From the NCBI GenBank assembly GCA_017450685.1, contig JAFSTB010000028.1, forward strand, positions 1-64,000: 64,000 bases of DNA, given 5' to 3'. A program made the position numbers and the translations under genes. Each line of letters opens with the position of its first letter. Within the stretch, counting starts at the first letter, position 1. The notes under the pieces were generated by a model. That model searched no databases. It was not told the origin of the DNA and saw only the letters and a program-made list of their open reading frames with translations. Of the stretch, positions 35,786 to 47,500 are shown piece by piece. The DNA is from Paludibacteraceae bacterium (GTDB lineage: Bacteria > Bacteroidota > Bacteroidia > Bacteroidales > Paludibacteraceae).

Positions 35786-38157
35786 TTCACTTTTTGTCCT
35801 TGAGCATTAAACCTCGTACCCTCAATCTCAATGATGAGGATACCGTTTTCAACGAACTTGCGTATCTTATCCCCGTCGGTGTCACTATCACCTTGCAACT
35901 CTTGCAGCGGCATTAGAATTGTCTCACCGCTGTTGGTAACAATTTTTATCCTTGGCGTAACACCATCGGCTGCATCCACAGTGAAGAAGCCACGGAAAGC
36001 AGGCATTGTATTACCCTGATTGTGTGAATAATAAAGTCGGTTATTTTGCAGGAAGATACGGTTTTTCCAATCTGGGTCGCTGCTTCCGGGCAGGAAATAG
36101 CGTCGGTTGGTGGCGTTGAAGCGAACGGTTAGTCCGTCCTTATATGAAGCCAGGGCATCGCCGTCCTCATTGGAGATAGCGTCGGTGAAATGCAGTACGG
36201 GGTTATCTTCAGAGGTGGTGAAGACCAGAGAGGTGATCATCTCATCGGGGTGAATGAGGTATGGCACACCGGCTTGGATATGATTAGTGATAATGAAATT
36301 GATATACAAGCCGTCCATATAGTTGCCCGTAGCACCTGTATATTCATACACTATGCCGTCTAATGGTGTGTTTTCCGTATAGTAAGAGAAGGGCAGCGAG
36401 AAGGCGGTCCATTGGTTGGCTTGGAAGGTGCGGTCGTAGGTTATAGAGGTGAGTGATACGGAGTTAGAGCCATCGCCGTAGTAGGTCTGCGCCATTTGGT
36501 CGTAGTACTCGTCAGCTTGTTTATCTCTCAACACCACTTCTGATTGCGCAAAGGTGGCAGTGAGTGTCATACTCTCCTCGATGGTGAAAGTGCGTATCTG
36601 TTCACCATTGCCATCCGACCAGTGAGCAAGCGAATAGCCGTCAGCAGGATAAGCCGTTAGGGTGAGCAGTTGTCCGGGTTCACACATATATGTATTGGTA
36701 TGAGCCACCTCATCGTTGATGAGATAATTGACGGTGAGTGTACATACCTCGAACGGTGGCTGATAGACTGCACGAACAGGCATACCGAAACATATATATC
36801 CGTAGCGACTATCTGTAGGTATGCCGTCACCGTATGTCACCTCTCCGTTGAAATAGCAGTAAGCCTGACTATAATACTTGGTGGAGTTATAGTGTGCCAA
36901 GGTGGAAGTCCAATAGCCGGCGTGTCCGGTCGTTATAGGGGCATTAGCGTTAGTGGTAGGAGCATATACACCTGCCTCAGGAAGGGTTATCTGCCTCGTA
37001 GGATAAAGCGGATTGACAAAAGTATTGGCATCGGTCATACACTTATCCACCAGCGTTTGGAACTGCTCTTTGGTAGGCATTCGCCAAGTGGAACCTAACA
37101 CTCTATATGCAGCGTCAGCAGCAACGGGCAGGTTATTTTCTTCTCCTACTGTATTAACCGAAGAGTAGAAATATGAAGCATCGTTCTTTACTTGGAACGC
37201 TGTTTTAGCACCTGCGGCACCCCACCAGAAGTAACTACCGTCGGCATCAATAGCGGCAGCACCTATGTTACGGTCTGCCCAAGCCGTACCATAACCCATA
37301 TCGACAGGAGTGTAGAAGATATTGTTGACGATAGATGTAGGCAGGTCGTAGAGTATCTTCGTGGTGTCGGCAGTAGCGTTTTGGTTGATAGACACCGGCA
37401 GAGCCTGCTTATCATCCGGCAGGAAGACAGCGGTATAGGTTACATCGTCGGTAAGGGTAACATATCGTTGGGGATTGGTGTTGTCGGTTTGGTCAGCCCA
37501 ATAAGCGAAGCGGTAGTAGGGATAAGCGGTAGCAAATAGTCTGACCGTTTGTCCTTTCTCATACACTCCTTCTCCGCAAACCTCACCGCTCTCATCGGGT
37601 GTGACGGCAGTGGTCAGTTGGCACGGCGTGTCGTATGCAGTGGTGAAAGTAACCTTGCAGGTTATATCATTGACCATATCGAAGGTGCAGGTTGGGTCGG
37701 TGGAGAAGATGACACCGTCATCGGGGTTAGTCCATTCTGCCACAGTGGTGGTGGCACTATTGGTGGGATAAGCGGTGACGGTCATCTGCTGACCTCTCTC
37801 ACATATATCGTTGACAGAGGCGTAATAAGCGGTGTTGGAAGAAGTGGTGATAGCATTAGTACCACCCCAGAAGAAATATGGCCCCACTTGCGTACTATCA
37901 GCATCACCTACGTTCTTGTTTGCCCAAGCCACACCTGCACCCATGTCCACCGGACGATAGGTGATACCGTCTTCACCCACAACGGCAGGCAAGGAATACA
38001 ACAGACGTATATAAGCGTGAGAGGTGTTAGAGCCGTCTTGATACACATCCACACTTCGCGACTGACTAACCGCCTGCGCAAAAGCAGATGGCATAAAAAG
38101 AAGACTTAGGAATAAGAATAAGTAAATATATGATAATTGTTTACGCTTGTTCGTCAT
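35782..38157 (-). CDS. Secreted FISUMP / Listeria-Bacteroides-repeat protein with CTD-like tail
   Basis: A 791-aa exported protein, signal peptide to about residue 28. It contains two FISUMP-type modules (about 60-115 VDMGAGVAWANKNVG.YFFWGG and about 280-465 VDMGYGTAWADRNIG.YFWWG) and two InlB-B/Listeria-Bacteroides repeats (about 170-245 and 470-540; e.g. LTAYPADGYSLAHWSDGNG). A C-terminal beta domain (about 560-760) precedes the tail (FVENGILIIEIEGTRFNAQGQKVK-type, cut here as NGILIIEIEG then FNAQGQKVK), like the amylase set. Presumed cell-surface adhesin or sugar-related protein; function not known. Confidence 0.82.
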   Translation of the reverse strand: MTNKRKQLSYIYLFLFLSLLFMPSAFAQAVSQSRSVDVYQDGSNTSHAYIRLLYSLPAVVGEDGITYRPVDMGAGVAWANKNVGDADSTQVGPYFFWGGTNAITTSSNTAYYASVNDICERGQQMTVTAYPTNSATTTVAEWTNPDDGVIFSTDPTCTFDMVNDITCKVTFTTAYDTPCQLTTAVTPDESGEVCGEGVYEKGQTVRLFATAYPYYRFAYWADQTDNTNPQRYVTLTDDVTYTAVFLPDDKQALPVSINQNATADTTKILYDLPTSIVNNIFYTPVDMGYGTAWADRNIGAAAIDADGSYFWWGAAGAKTAFQVKNDASYFYSSVNTVGEENNLPVAADAAYRVLGSTWRMPTKEQFQTLVDKCMTDANTFVNPLYPTRQITLPEAGVYAPTTNANAPITTGHAGYWTSTLAHYNSTKYYSQAYCYFNGEVTYGDGIPTDSRYGYICFGMPVRAVYQPPFEVCTLTVNYLINDEVAHTNTYMCEPGQLLTLTAYPADGYSLAHWSDGNGEQIRTFTIEESMTLTATFAQSEVVLRDKQADEYYDQMAQTYYGDGSNSVSLTSITYDRTFQANQWTAFSLPFSYYTENTPLDGIVYEYTGATGNYMDGLYINFIITNHIQAGVPYLIHPDEMITSLVFTTSEDNPVLHFTDAISNEDGDALASYKDGLTVRFNATNRRYFLPGSSDPDWKNRIFLQNNRLYYSHNQGNTMPAFRGFFTVDAADGVTPRIKIVTNSGETILMPLQELQGDSDTDGDKIRKFVENGILIIEIEGTRFNAQGQKVK

Positions 38158-38234
38158 AATCTGTCGGTTACTTATAAACAGCCATATTCGCCTCTATCAT
38201 CATTCCCTGTCAATCGGTTTGTTTCTGTTTATCT

Positions 38235-38822
38235 CTACTGCATTTTGTTTTTGGAATGTTCGTATCCTGCTTCCACGGCAGCCACGTTTTTTTCCACCAC
38301 CTCATCGCCTTTTCTTGCGAAGACGCGTCTTACACCGGCAATCATCTTATCGTGGTCGATACCGAGCATCGGTATAGCGGCACCGAGCAGCACCATATTG
38401 GCTGCCTGTTGCGGAGCACCGGCGGCTTTGGCAAGTGCGTCCACATCAAGCAGTACATGGTTGGGGTGAGAGGACACATGAGCAATCACCTCATCTATAT
38501 TAGGATAGTCGGGGATATTAACAAAGGGTATAGACGATGTAACTATCCAGCCTTGCGGTTTGAGGTATGGCAGATAGCGTAGTGCTTCCATCGGTTCGAG
38601 TGAGACGATAAGGTCGGCATCACCTTTCTCTATCAAGTCGCTCATTATCGGTTCGGACGAGAGACGCAGATTGCTCTGCACATCGCCGCCGCGCTGACTC
38701 ATACCATGCACCTCGGCTTGCTTCAAATACAGACCTTCTGACAAGGCGGCTTCGCCTATGACCGTGGCTATTGAGAGGATTCCTTGACCTCCAACACCGG
38801 CTAATATAATATTCTTTTTCAT
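38235..38822 (-). CDS. iorB: Indolepyruvate:ferredoxin oxidoreductase, beta subunit
   Basis: Gamma/beta-type subunit of the 2-oxoacid:acceptor oxidoreductases (195 aa), which oxidises aryl pyruvates to aryl-acyl-CoA and passes electrons to ferredoxin with IorA. The Gly-rich GVGGQG (9-14) and the Ser/Arg-Gly-Gly motif HGMSQRGGDV (about 39-48) are plain. It lies 21 bases after iorA and ends 77 bases before the next gene. Together they belong to a branch of amino-acid fermentation. Confidence 0.93.
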   Translation of the reverse strand: MKKNIILAGVGGQGILSIATVIGEAALSEGLYLKQAEVHGMSQRGGDVQSNLRLSSEPIMSDLIEKGDADLIVSLEPMEALRYLPYLKPQGWIVTSSIPFVNIPDYPNIDEVIAHVSSHPNHVLLDVDALAKAAGAPQQAANMVLLGAAIPMLGIDHDKMIAGVRRVFARKGDEVVEKNVAAVEAGYEHSKNKMQ

Positions 38823-38843
38823 AGTGGTGACTTTCTTTTTAGG

Positions 38844-40448
38844 TTATTTCTTATTGGCTTTCAGGTGACGTTTGAGTGTTTGTATGCACTCGCGACGTGC
38901 GATGACAACACTCGTGCCGTTGTAGTCGATCTCTTCACGCAACACCTGCTTTATCTCATCCATATTCTTAGGCAGTGGCACTACCACACGCACATGCTCT
39001 TGCGGCACACCCACACCATAACATATCTGTTCCAATCGTCCGGTACCGGCTGAGTCCTGTCCACCGGTCATACCGGTAGTGAGGTTGTCGGAGATAAGGA
39101 TAACCACATTAGCGTTGGAGTTGACGCAATCGAGCAGACCTGTTATGCCGGAGTGAGTGAAAGTGCTGTCGCCGATAACAGCGATGGCAGGATGTTGACC
39201 TGCATCGGCTGCACCTTTAGCCATTGTAACCGAAGCACCCATCTCAACACAAGCATGGATAGCATGGAAAGGAGAGAGAGCACCAAGTGTATAACAACCT
39301 ATATCACCAAAGATACGCGGAGAGGGATATTCGCGTGCCACTTCATTAAGAGCAGCATACATATCTCTATGTCCGCAACCTTGACACAATGCAGGTGGAC
39401 GATTAGCCACCAGACTGTCAGCCTCTTTCACCGGCAGAGCGTTCAAGCCTAAAGCCTTACGCAGAGCATCAGGCGACAGTTCACCCATACGAGGCAAAGC
39501 ACCGGTGAGACGACCAACGACCTTCACCGACGAAGGCACCATACCGCGAAGCAACTCTTCCACTACAGGTTGACCCTCTTCCACCACTAATATCTCTTCC
39601 GCTCCGTCAGCCACCATACGGTTGATAAGAGCAACAGGCAAAGGATATTGCGTGATCTTCAACATAGTGCGCTCATTGCTGCCTTGCAGATGTTCCATCA
39701 CATAGTTATAACCTATGCCGCAAGCCACGATAGCCTTTTGGGGGTTGGTTCCGCAGGTATAGATATTCTGTCCGCTTGTCTCGGCATCGCGTATGAAATC
39801 GTCTTGTGCTGCCACCAACTCGGCATAGTTGCGTTTGGCGAAAGCGGGCAAGAGAATGAAATGTTGCACATTGTCGGGCATCGACATCGCATTCTGCTCT
39901 CTTTTGTTGTCGGCTGTCATCACCACGGCACGCGAGTGAGCCATACGAGTAGTGACACGCATAAGGATAGGCGTGTGCAGTTTCTCGGAGAGGTCGAAAG
40001 CGCGTTGTGTCATATCATAGGCTTCTTGCTGATTGCTTGGCTCAAAGGCAGGGATCATAGCAAACTTACCATAGAAACGGCTGTCTTGCTCATTCTGTGA
40101 AGAATGCATTGAAGGGTCGTCGGCTGCCACTACCACCAGTCCGCCATTAACACCTGTGATGGCTGCATTCATAAAAGCGTCGGCACAGACGTTCATCCCC
40201 ACATGTTTCATACACACTAAGGCGCGTTTACCCATGTATGACATGCCCAATGCGGCTTCCATTGCCGTCTTCTCGTTAGTTGCCCAACGGCAGAAGATAG
40301 GTTGCCCCTCTTTGCGTTTGGACTCGCTCAGTTGAATAAACTCCGTAATCTCAGTGGATGGTGTGCCCGGATAGGCATACACTCCGCTCAAACCGGCATC
40401 AATAGCCCCTTGAGCAATGGCTTCATCGCCTAAAAGTACGCGTTTCAT
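38844..40448 (-). CDS. iorA: Indolepyruvate:ferredoxin oxidoreductase, alpha subunit (without ferredoxin domain)
   Basis: A 534-aa thiamine-pyrophosphate enzyme. The N-domain YPGTPSTEITEF is at about residue 26; the TPP-binding part contains CQGCGHRDMYAAL (about 356-368) and GDSTFTHSGITGLLDCVNSNAN (with Mg/TPP motif). The classic archaeal IorA has two extra [4Fe-4S] motifs at the C-terminus, which are missing: the protein ends in VVIARRECIQTLKRHLK. That shorter form is what I recall from Bacteroidales. Electrons must then leave by another carrier; a small ferredoxin is encoded at 48950-49114, though that it serves here is only a guess. Confidence 0.93.
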   Translation of the reverse strand: MKRVLLGDEAIAQGAIDAGLSGVYAYPGTPSTEITEFIQLSESKRKEGQPIFCRWATNEKTAMEAALGMSYMGKRALVCMKHVGMNVCADAFMNAAITGVNGGLVVVAADDPSMHSSQNEQDSRFYGKFAMIPAFEPSNQQEAYDMTQRAFDLSEKLHTPILMRVTTRMAHSRAVVMTADNKREQNAMSMPDNVQHFILLPAFAKRNYAELVAAQDDFIRDAETSGQNIYTCGTNPQKAIVACGIGYNYVMEHLQGSNERTMLKITQYPLPVALINRMVADGAEEILVVEEGQPVVEELLRGMVPSSVKVVGRLTGALPRMGELSPDALRKALGLNALPVKEADSLVANRPPALCQGCGHRDMYAALNEVAREYPSPRIFGDIGCYTLGALSPFHAIHACVEMGASVTMAKGAADAGQHPAIAVIGDSTFTHSGITGLLDCVNSNANVVILISDNLTTGMTGGQDSAGTGRLEQICYGVGVPQEHVRVVVPLPKNMDEIKQVLREEIDYNGTSVVIARRECIQTLKRHLKANKK

Positions 40449-40468
40449 AGGTATATGAGTTTAATTGG

Positions 40469-41539
40469 TTAATGTCTCTTCGGCCTGCCGTAGTGCTGTG
40501 AACAGAGAATACATTTCTCCTGTTGCGGGAAGGTATAGAGAATGGTCAGTTTCAGTCCTGCCGACCATGAGTGTATCTGCTTGTTCTTAGCCACGTCCGA
40601 GTACCAAATAGGCTGTGCATGGAAGGTCTCAAAGTCCCATTTGGTCTCGTAAGGGATGTATAGTGAGCGGCTGCTCGAACCGTTAGAAAGGTTATTGAGA
40701 GCGCAGTCCACGAACCCTGCCAGACGCAAGTGTGTATTGTCTTTAACCAAGAAGTCGTAGCCCACTTCGAGCGAAAATAAGAACTCGAGATGGAAGGGTA
40801 TCTTTTCGGCTGAGCGCGAGAAAGGTACATCCTTGCGATAGCCGTGGTTGTCCATCTCTTCCCAATACTGACCGTCGCCTATGCCGTAATAGCGACTATA
40901 TGTCCCTCGTGAGGTGATAGACATAGAGGTGGAGGCTTTTTGCCATATAGGCACTGAAGGTGTCAGTCCGGCAAGGAAATACAGTCCGTAGTAGTTCATA
41001 CCGAAGAGTATGGGTACTTGTGCATATAGTTGCTGCATTTGGTCGGTACGTCCTTGCACATCATAGGTGAGCATAGAGAGGCGCATTCCCCACGAGTCGG
41101 CAACCGTGCTCCACCGTTCGTCCCACGACTGTGCCATATCAAGGTTGGAATAGCGATAGTCGTTGATGTTCGTTTTTATAGTTCTGTACATCAGTCCTAC
41201 ACCTGTCTGAACCGTGAAATAGCCGTGCCTATACTCATATAGTCCGCCTGTTCTGATGTTGCACCCACCGGGTTTAGGAGTAATGAGAGATGAGTTGGAT
41301 ATGAGTGAGGCATAACCGCCATAGACGTATGCGCCCAGCGAATGGTGACTGCCTGTATATTCGGACTTGCGCAAGCCGCGCAGGTCGGTATAGCGTTTGC
41401 GGTCACGTGAGGTGAAAGAGGAGTTGCCGCGACCAAGATAGCGCATCCTGCCTTCGGCTGCGATACGTGTCTGAGACATAGCAGGCAATTGCCATAAAAG
41501 GAACAGACACACGACTGATATGTAACGCACTATCTTCAT
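40469..41539 (-). CDS. Outer-membrane beta-barrel protein, partner of giant protein 1
   Basis: A 356-aa exported protein, signal peptide (MKIVRYISVVCLFLLWQLPAMSQ). The body has alternating hydrophobic strands typical of a beta-barrel (SLGAYVYGGYASL, YFTVQTGVGLMYRTI, YGLYFLAGLTPSV, HLEFLFSLEVGYDFLV, HLRLAGFVDCAL). It ends in a Cys-bearing tail CILCSQHYGRPKRH that sticks out of the barrel. The start overlaps the giant gene's stop by ATGA. By analogy with SprF/SprB pairs it may anchor or export the giant, but it does not show the PorP/SprF signature. Second barrel (57546-58502) has the same arrangement. Confidence 0.75.
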   Translation of the reverse strand: MKIVRYISVVCLFLLWQLPAMSQTRIAAEGRMRYLGRGNSSFTSRDRKRYTDLRGLRKSEYTGSHHSLGAYVYGGYASLISNSSLITPKPGGCNIRTGGLYEYRHGYFTVQTGVGLMYRTIKTNINDYRYSNLDMAQSWDERWSTVADSWGMRLSMLTYDVQGRTDQMQQLYAQVPILFGMNYYGLYFLAGLTPSVPIWQKASTSMSITSRGTYSRYYGIGDGQYWEEMDNHGYRKDVPFSRSAEKIPFHLEFLFSLEVGYDFLVKDNTHLRLAGFVDCALNNLSNGSSSRSLYIPYETKWDFETFHAQPIWYSDVAKNKQIHSWSAGLKLTILYTFPQQEKCILCSQHYGRPKRH

Positions 41540-44500
41540 CTGACTATCACTTTCACTGCTCGGTTCAGACCCGTTGCTTCACTCAAATGGAAGATATACA
41601 CACCTGAGGTGGCAGGCAGACGCACCTCGTAAGCATTATGCGCTCCGGGTGTGAAGCGACCGCTCGTACATAGTGTTCCCAACTCGTCATAGACGGCATA
41701 ATCGCCGGTGGTGACGGAAAGGATATTAACCACAGGGTTCTCTTTGACCACCAAAGTGGGTACAACGGCTATATATGGTTGTTCGGGTGTTACTGTCTGC
41801 GGGCGACTAAGGTCAGGCACCAACTCACAAGTGAAGAAGGTGAGTGAGTCGTCTGAACGCGTAAGAGCCACACTATACAAAGCATCCTCTTCCAGATACT
41901 GCGGACAATAGAGATAGGGGCGCGTCTCACCATACATAATCTCGTTGTTTTTATACCATTGGAAGTTGGTGAAATGGTAGCCTCCGTTGAGCGAGTCAAC
42001 CAACACGCCGATGGCATCGTTCCAATGCTGCTCTAACAGCCACGACGGGTAGCGCAAAGAGAAGGATATGTCTTGTGCCATCAGAGTGCTGTCTAAACAT
42101 ATACCGTTGTCGAAACAGATGGTGGCCGTGTAGTTATTAGGTCTGACATAGTCAGTGCGTTTGCTGTATGGTGGCAGGCTGACGGTGATAACATCGTCGC
42201 TCTGACTAAGTGAGGTCCAACCCACATTGACAAACCCTTGTGTGAGAGCCTCGTCGCTAAAGGTGATGCTATAAGCCACGGGCGACAAGCCAACATACTT
42301 ATAATTGACATCGAAGGCTGCATCGTCGGCACAGATAGAGGCTTGCGGTTGCACATTGAAGTGAGTGAGCGGCACGGTGGACAGTTGCATAGTGACGATA
42401 GAGTCGCAGCCCCACTGGTTGACGAGTGTATCGGTATAAGTGCCGGCCGTGGTTAGACGATAGCGGTTGAACACCAGCGTATCGCCTTCGCATATAGTCT
42501 CACTCTCCCACGTATGGCGGATAGGTACCACTGTCACTTGGCGGTTATAGATAGAGTCGCAACCATAGACAGTGACACAACTGTCGGAGAGGTAGAAAGT
42601 GGAGTCGTTGAGCCACGTGAGTGCATCGTCCGGACGTAGGTTAACACCTTCTTTATGCCCTTGCCATACATAAGGCAGAGCGGAAGCACAGATAACATCC
42701 GTGTCATCAAAATAGTAGGCTTGATGCACATTGACAGTGAGATAATAGACGGAGTCGCAATTGACGATAGTGCCGTAGTTGATCTCGTCGTGCAAGACGG
42801 TGGCAGTAGGACTGCTATACTCACGGTTATGCCAATAAGCCGTCTCGTTGGAACATATATCGATGGTGTCGTAGAAATGGTAAGCGGGTTTGACATAGAG
42901 GTGCAGAGTGAAGGTGGAGTCGCACCCGCACTCGTTCTGCGTATGCAGCGAGTCATAGACCGTTATCCAGCCGAGAGTGTCGGTGGGGATGGAGAATAAA
43001 CGGTTATGCTGCTCATCGTATAATGCCGTTGTATGCTCAGTGCCATCGGTGAACCAATGGTAATCATCATAACGACAAACAGAATCCACCTGCGCGTCTA
43101 AATGGTAGTAGTTATAATAATACACATCCAACTCATAGGTACTATCGCAAGCACCGGGTTTAACATAAGTGGCTGTATATTGAATAGGAGGAACGGCATT
43201 TTCATTTGCCGGCTCATAGTAGATCTTCTTATGTTGCCAATCGAGTGTATCGTTCTTACACATACGTTGCACTTGATGACTGTTGAAATTGGGTATGACT
43301 GTCAGGTCAAGCACGTATGTGGAATCGACATGATAGTAGTAGGTATGCAGGCTGTCGTAGTAGATACCTGACGGCAGGTAGTTCATTTCATTGTACTTAC
43401 GCCAGTCTAACCGGTCGGTGCTACAGGTAGTGGTATCCGCCACAAAGCGATAGGATGGTGCCACCACGAGTGAGTCATGCACTATACTATCGCAGCCGTG
43501 TATGGTGGTGAGGGTGTCTATATAGAAGAACTTGCGTATCTCACGCGTGGGGTCGGTATAGTCGCTCACGTGGAAATCGCGACCGGTGATGATATGGTCG
43601 CCGTGTCCGAATGTCCAAATGGTATCGTTATCGCCTATGGTGTCGTAACGCATAAGGAAAGGTGAGCGGTTGAGGTTGAGGTTAAGATAGAGGATAGAGT
43701 CGCAACCGGCATAGGTCTGTCCCATGATAGAATCGCGTATCAGCCCTTTTGTAAGGTCGCTCTCGGTCAGGCGTACCACCTCGTCATAAAGGGTCGGGTC
43801 AGGCAAGGAGTTAGCCTCGTTGTCAAAGTCGGAACCTACATACAAGATACGATGCCATATATATGTCTCATTGGAGCATAGAGCATCCTCATCTGTCATC
43901 ACATCCGAATTGAAATAAGCGTTGTACGATGGTTTGACATAGAGATGGAGTGTCCAGACGCTATCGCAAGCGGTGACACGCGTATTAACGCCATGCGGAT
44001 CAACAAACATCGCACGGGTGGTCATTGAGTCGGTTATATGATACCAGCCCGTGTCCAGCAACGATATACGGTCTATCTGTTTATTGTCTTGGAAGAGGCG
44101 GTGAGTGGCAGCCGAATGACCAAACCACTGATAGTCGGTCAGGTCTTGACAAACGGAGTCTGACTCTTCTAAATAGTAGGTTGGCATACCTGTCAAGGCA
44201 AGTACGAAGACGGAGTCAAACTCCAGATATGTCTCAAAAGCGTCGTAATAGTAGTGTGTCTCGCCGGCGGGCACTCTCACATCTTCGCACAGTACGGTGT
44301 CTGTTCCGTCTTCCAACTCGCGACGCCAAGTGTAAGTGCAGTTGTCGCAAACAAAATCGTAGGTCGTATCACGATAGACCTTACCCACTCGCAGGCGGAG
44401 CACTACCGTACTGTCGCACTTGATATCACCTGTTCCTATAGCGTGGTGCGACTCAATGATGGTATCTTTGGTAACCACCACATCGTGTGGTTCTTGCGTC

Positions 44501-47500
44501 TTTTGTCCGCCATAAACGACACCTTCCCACTCATACGTCTCCTCTTCCGACATCATATAGCGGAAAGCGTGGTAATAGGTAGGATTGACGGTGAGGTGCA
44601 GCACCCAAATAGAGTCGCAACCACCACCGGCACAGTCGGCACAGGTAAGTGTCTGCATACGGTCGTAATACACATATTCGCCCACCTTGTTAATCAGAAT
44701 ACTGTCGGCAGGAACGGCTTTGCCTTCGGTATCATAGAGGGTACGTACCTCAGTGGTCGAACCGTCTTTATAGTAGTGATTAACCCATTCGTAATAGATA
44801 TTCACCGTGTCTTGACATATAACCTCTTCCGTTCTGTAAGCGGCATTTGTCTCACCCGAATAAACGGGCATCACTCTCACTGTCCACTCCTCTTTGTACG
44901 GACAATGGTCTGCCTCAGCCGAATGGACATAGGTGGAGAAATAGTGCACACCTATGGTGGAGTCTTTGGGAGAGAAGGTGACACCTGTCGTTCCCATCAC
45001 AAACGCCTCGGCATCCACGCATACAGACCTTGTATAAGAGCGCAGATCGTCATCGAAGAAACGCAGGTTCAGCATCGTTATACTATCGCAGTTGTGTATG
45101 GTTCGCAACGTGTCTCTATACCCTGTCACACTCTCATAGAAACGCATTGGTTGAGAAGGATTAGCCTTGTCGGTATGTCCTTCCCAAACGAAGACCTGTT
45201 CGGAGCGGCACACCACTGTGTCTAACGTTATCGGTCCATAGACAGGATGAACATGCAGTGTGAGACGATAGACGCTGTCGCACGACCCTTTGGCGCACTC
45301 GCGGCAGGTGGTAGTACGCAGACTATCAGTAAGTACAAAGGTGGCTTCCGTCTGATTATTCCACAAACGTCCTCTGCCGAAAGCAACACGCTCACCGGTC
45401 AGAGCATCATACATAGGGCGACCGCTGGTGGAATGGTCGGTCCATACATAGTCCTCATTGGCACATATAGTAACCTCTTCTTCGAAAAGGAAACTGGGTC
45501 GGATAAAGAAAGTGACATAACACGTGCTGTCGCAAGCATTTTGTGTGGGGAAGACATGCTTATAGTCATACTTCGTGTCCTGCGCGGGGAAGCGAAGGTG
45601 CACTTGCTCAGTTGTGGGTGACTTGGCACCGGCAAACACCATTCCGTTCCACTTCACCGTCTCATTATCACATAAATATAACGTATCATAACGAGTGAAA
45701 GACGGACTGATACGCAATTCCAGATAGAAGAGCGAGTCGTAGTATTCGCGTTTCGGAGAGGTCTTGAACGAATCCACCAACACCTCGTGGAAACCGTTAT
45801 TAAACACTTCTTTAGGCGTGAAAGAGGAATTAGGATACTTCTCTTTGTATCTGTAACCTGCATATATCTTGCCACGCCACATCACCGTATCCACATCGCA
45901 CTTATTTTCTTCGCGAAGTGTCATCTTTATCTCACGGAAAGTAACCTCCAGCAAGAATATGACAGGGCATATACCCGGCACGTTTTTTATCACCACGGTG
46001 TCATACACTGTCGTATCTTTCCATGTCTCATTTGGGGTGTAGGTTCTTTGACCCGACACCGTACTGGAACTATAATGCCAGGTGTAAGGTAAATTATTCG
46101 GTCGGTTAATAACCGTCTTTATTATCTCTACGGGCTCGCGAGTAAGAACCAGTACATAGTTGCTGTCACAACCGTCGGAAGTCTTGTAGTAATCGTGGAA
46201 TTCGTGCGTCTCACCCACCTTGATAACATTGGCTATATCTTTTGCCCATATAGTGCGATTAGTGGTTACGTCTCTCACTTGCAAGTCGTTACCATCTTTA
46301 TCTGTCAGGTGTCCCGTCCATACGAAATTACCCCAATCAACTTTGTATTTCGAGGGACTATCGGTAGTGTCGCAGAAGAAGGTCTCCACCGTGTCGCGCA
46401 AGTGCAAGCGCAACTTAATTACGCTATCGCAACCGTGGAAGAGAGGGTCGTCAAAACCGGCATCCTCACAGTTGAGAGCCGTCAGATGGTCAAGATAGAC
46501 ACCCGGACGAGAGAATGTCTGACCTGAGAACATCACATTATCGCCGCGCGGATAAGACACCGACGGCTTATCATGACTGATATAATCCTCTATAAGCGTT
46601 GTATCGGGTGAGGGGTTGACATATATTTCGAAAACAACAATAGAGTCGCACTTCGACTGCGATTGGTAGAGCCTTGCAAAGCGATGGAAACCCAAGCCGC
46701 AAGCATAACGGTGCTTGGTTATCTGTCTATCCTCGCCACGACGACAAAGGATATCGCTACCGACAAACTCCGTTGAGTCGTTATTACCCAAAACGCTCTT
46801 CTCACTGAGGTTGGGCAGTTTGGCGAAGACACTGTCGTAGAAGAACCGCACCGTATCACCCGTGCAGATGATGCGCCGAACGGTATCGTTGTACGAGCGA
46901 AGCACTCTTACCACTGTTCGCAGCGTATCACCATAAATAGAGTCTTCCGGACATATCTCACGCGAGCGCAAAGGTATGCCACGCACCTCATAGTCGGTAA
47001 AGGGCTTACGCAGTTCGGGGGAAGTGCCGCGATCGGGAGCAACTGCCATCATATGCTCCCAATATTGCAGTTTGGCATCATCGGCTACCTCCTCTCGAAG
47101 AACCATCGTGTCGGGCAAGATATCCCATATCTCCCAAAGATAACTCTCAAATGAGCGGTCGGCCTTAACCAAGAAATGCACTAATGTAGAGTCGCACACA
47201 ACGGCTGTATCCAACCTCTGCTCGGAGGCAGGCCACTCTTTTAACTGACGTTGATACCAACCTGATTCTTTGCGGTTAAGGTCATAAGAGGTACGACTCA
47301 TTATGTTATCTTCTTCGGCTATAAACAGCGAATCGGGGTGTGCGTTCGGACGATAACCGAGAGTGTAGAGGTACGACATACCATCGGCAAAACCGTAGAT
47401 GAAACCGATAAAACCTTCGCCGGTAGTGGTCAGTTGGTGCTTACCGCTTTCCGCCACAGGCAACGAGGCATACGCCATCTTGTCGTTACCACCGTAGGTC

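Noticed and set aside
35546..35803. 85-aa plus-strand ORF across the aminotransferase 5' end
   Set aside because: It is antisense to the aminotransferase start and the 50-aa ORF, has no promoter and no family resemblance.
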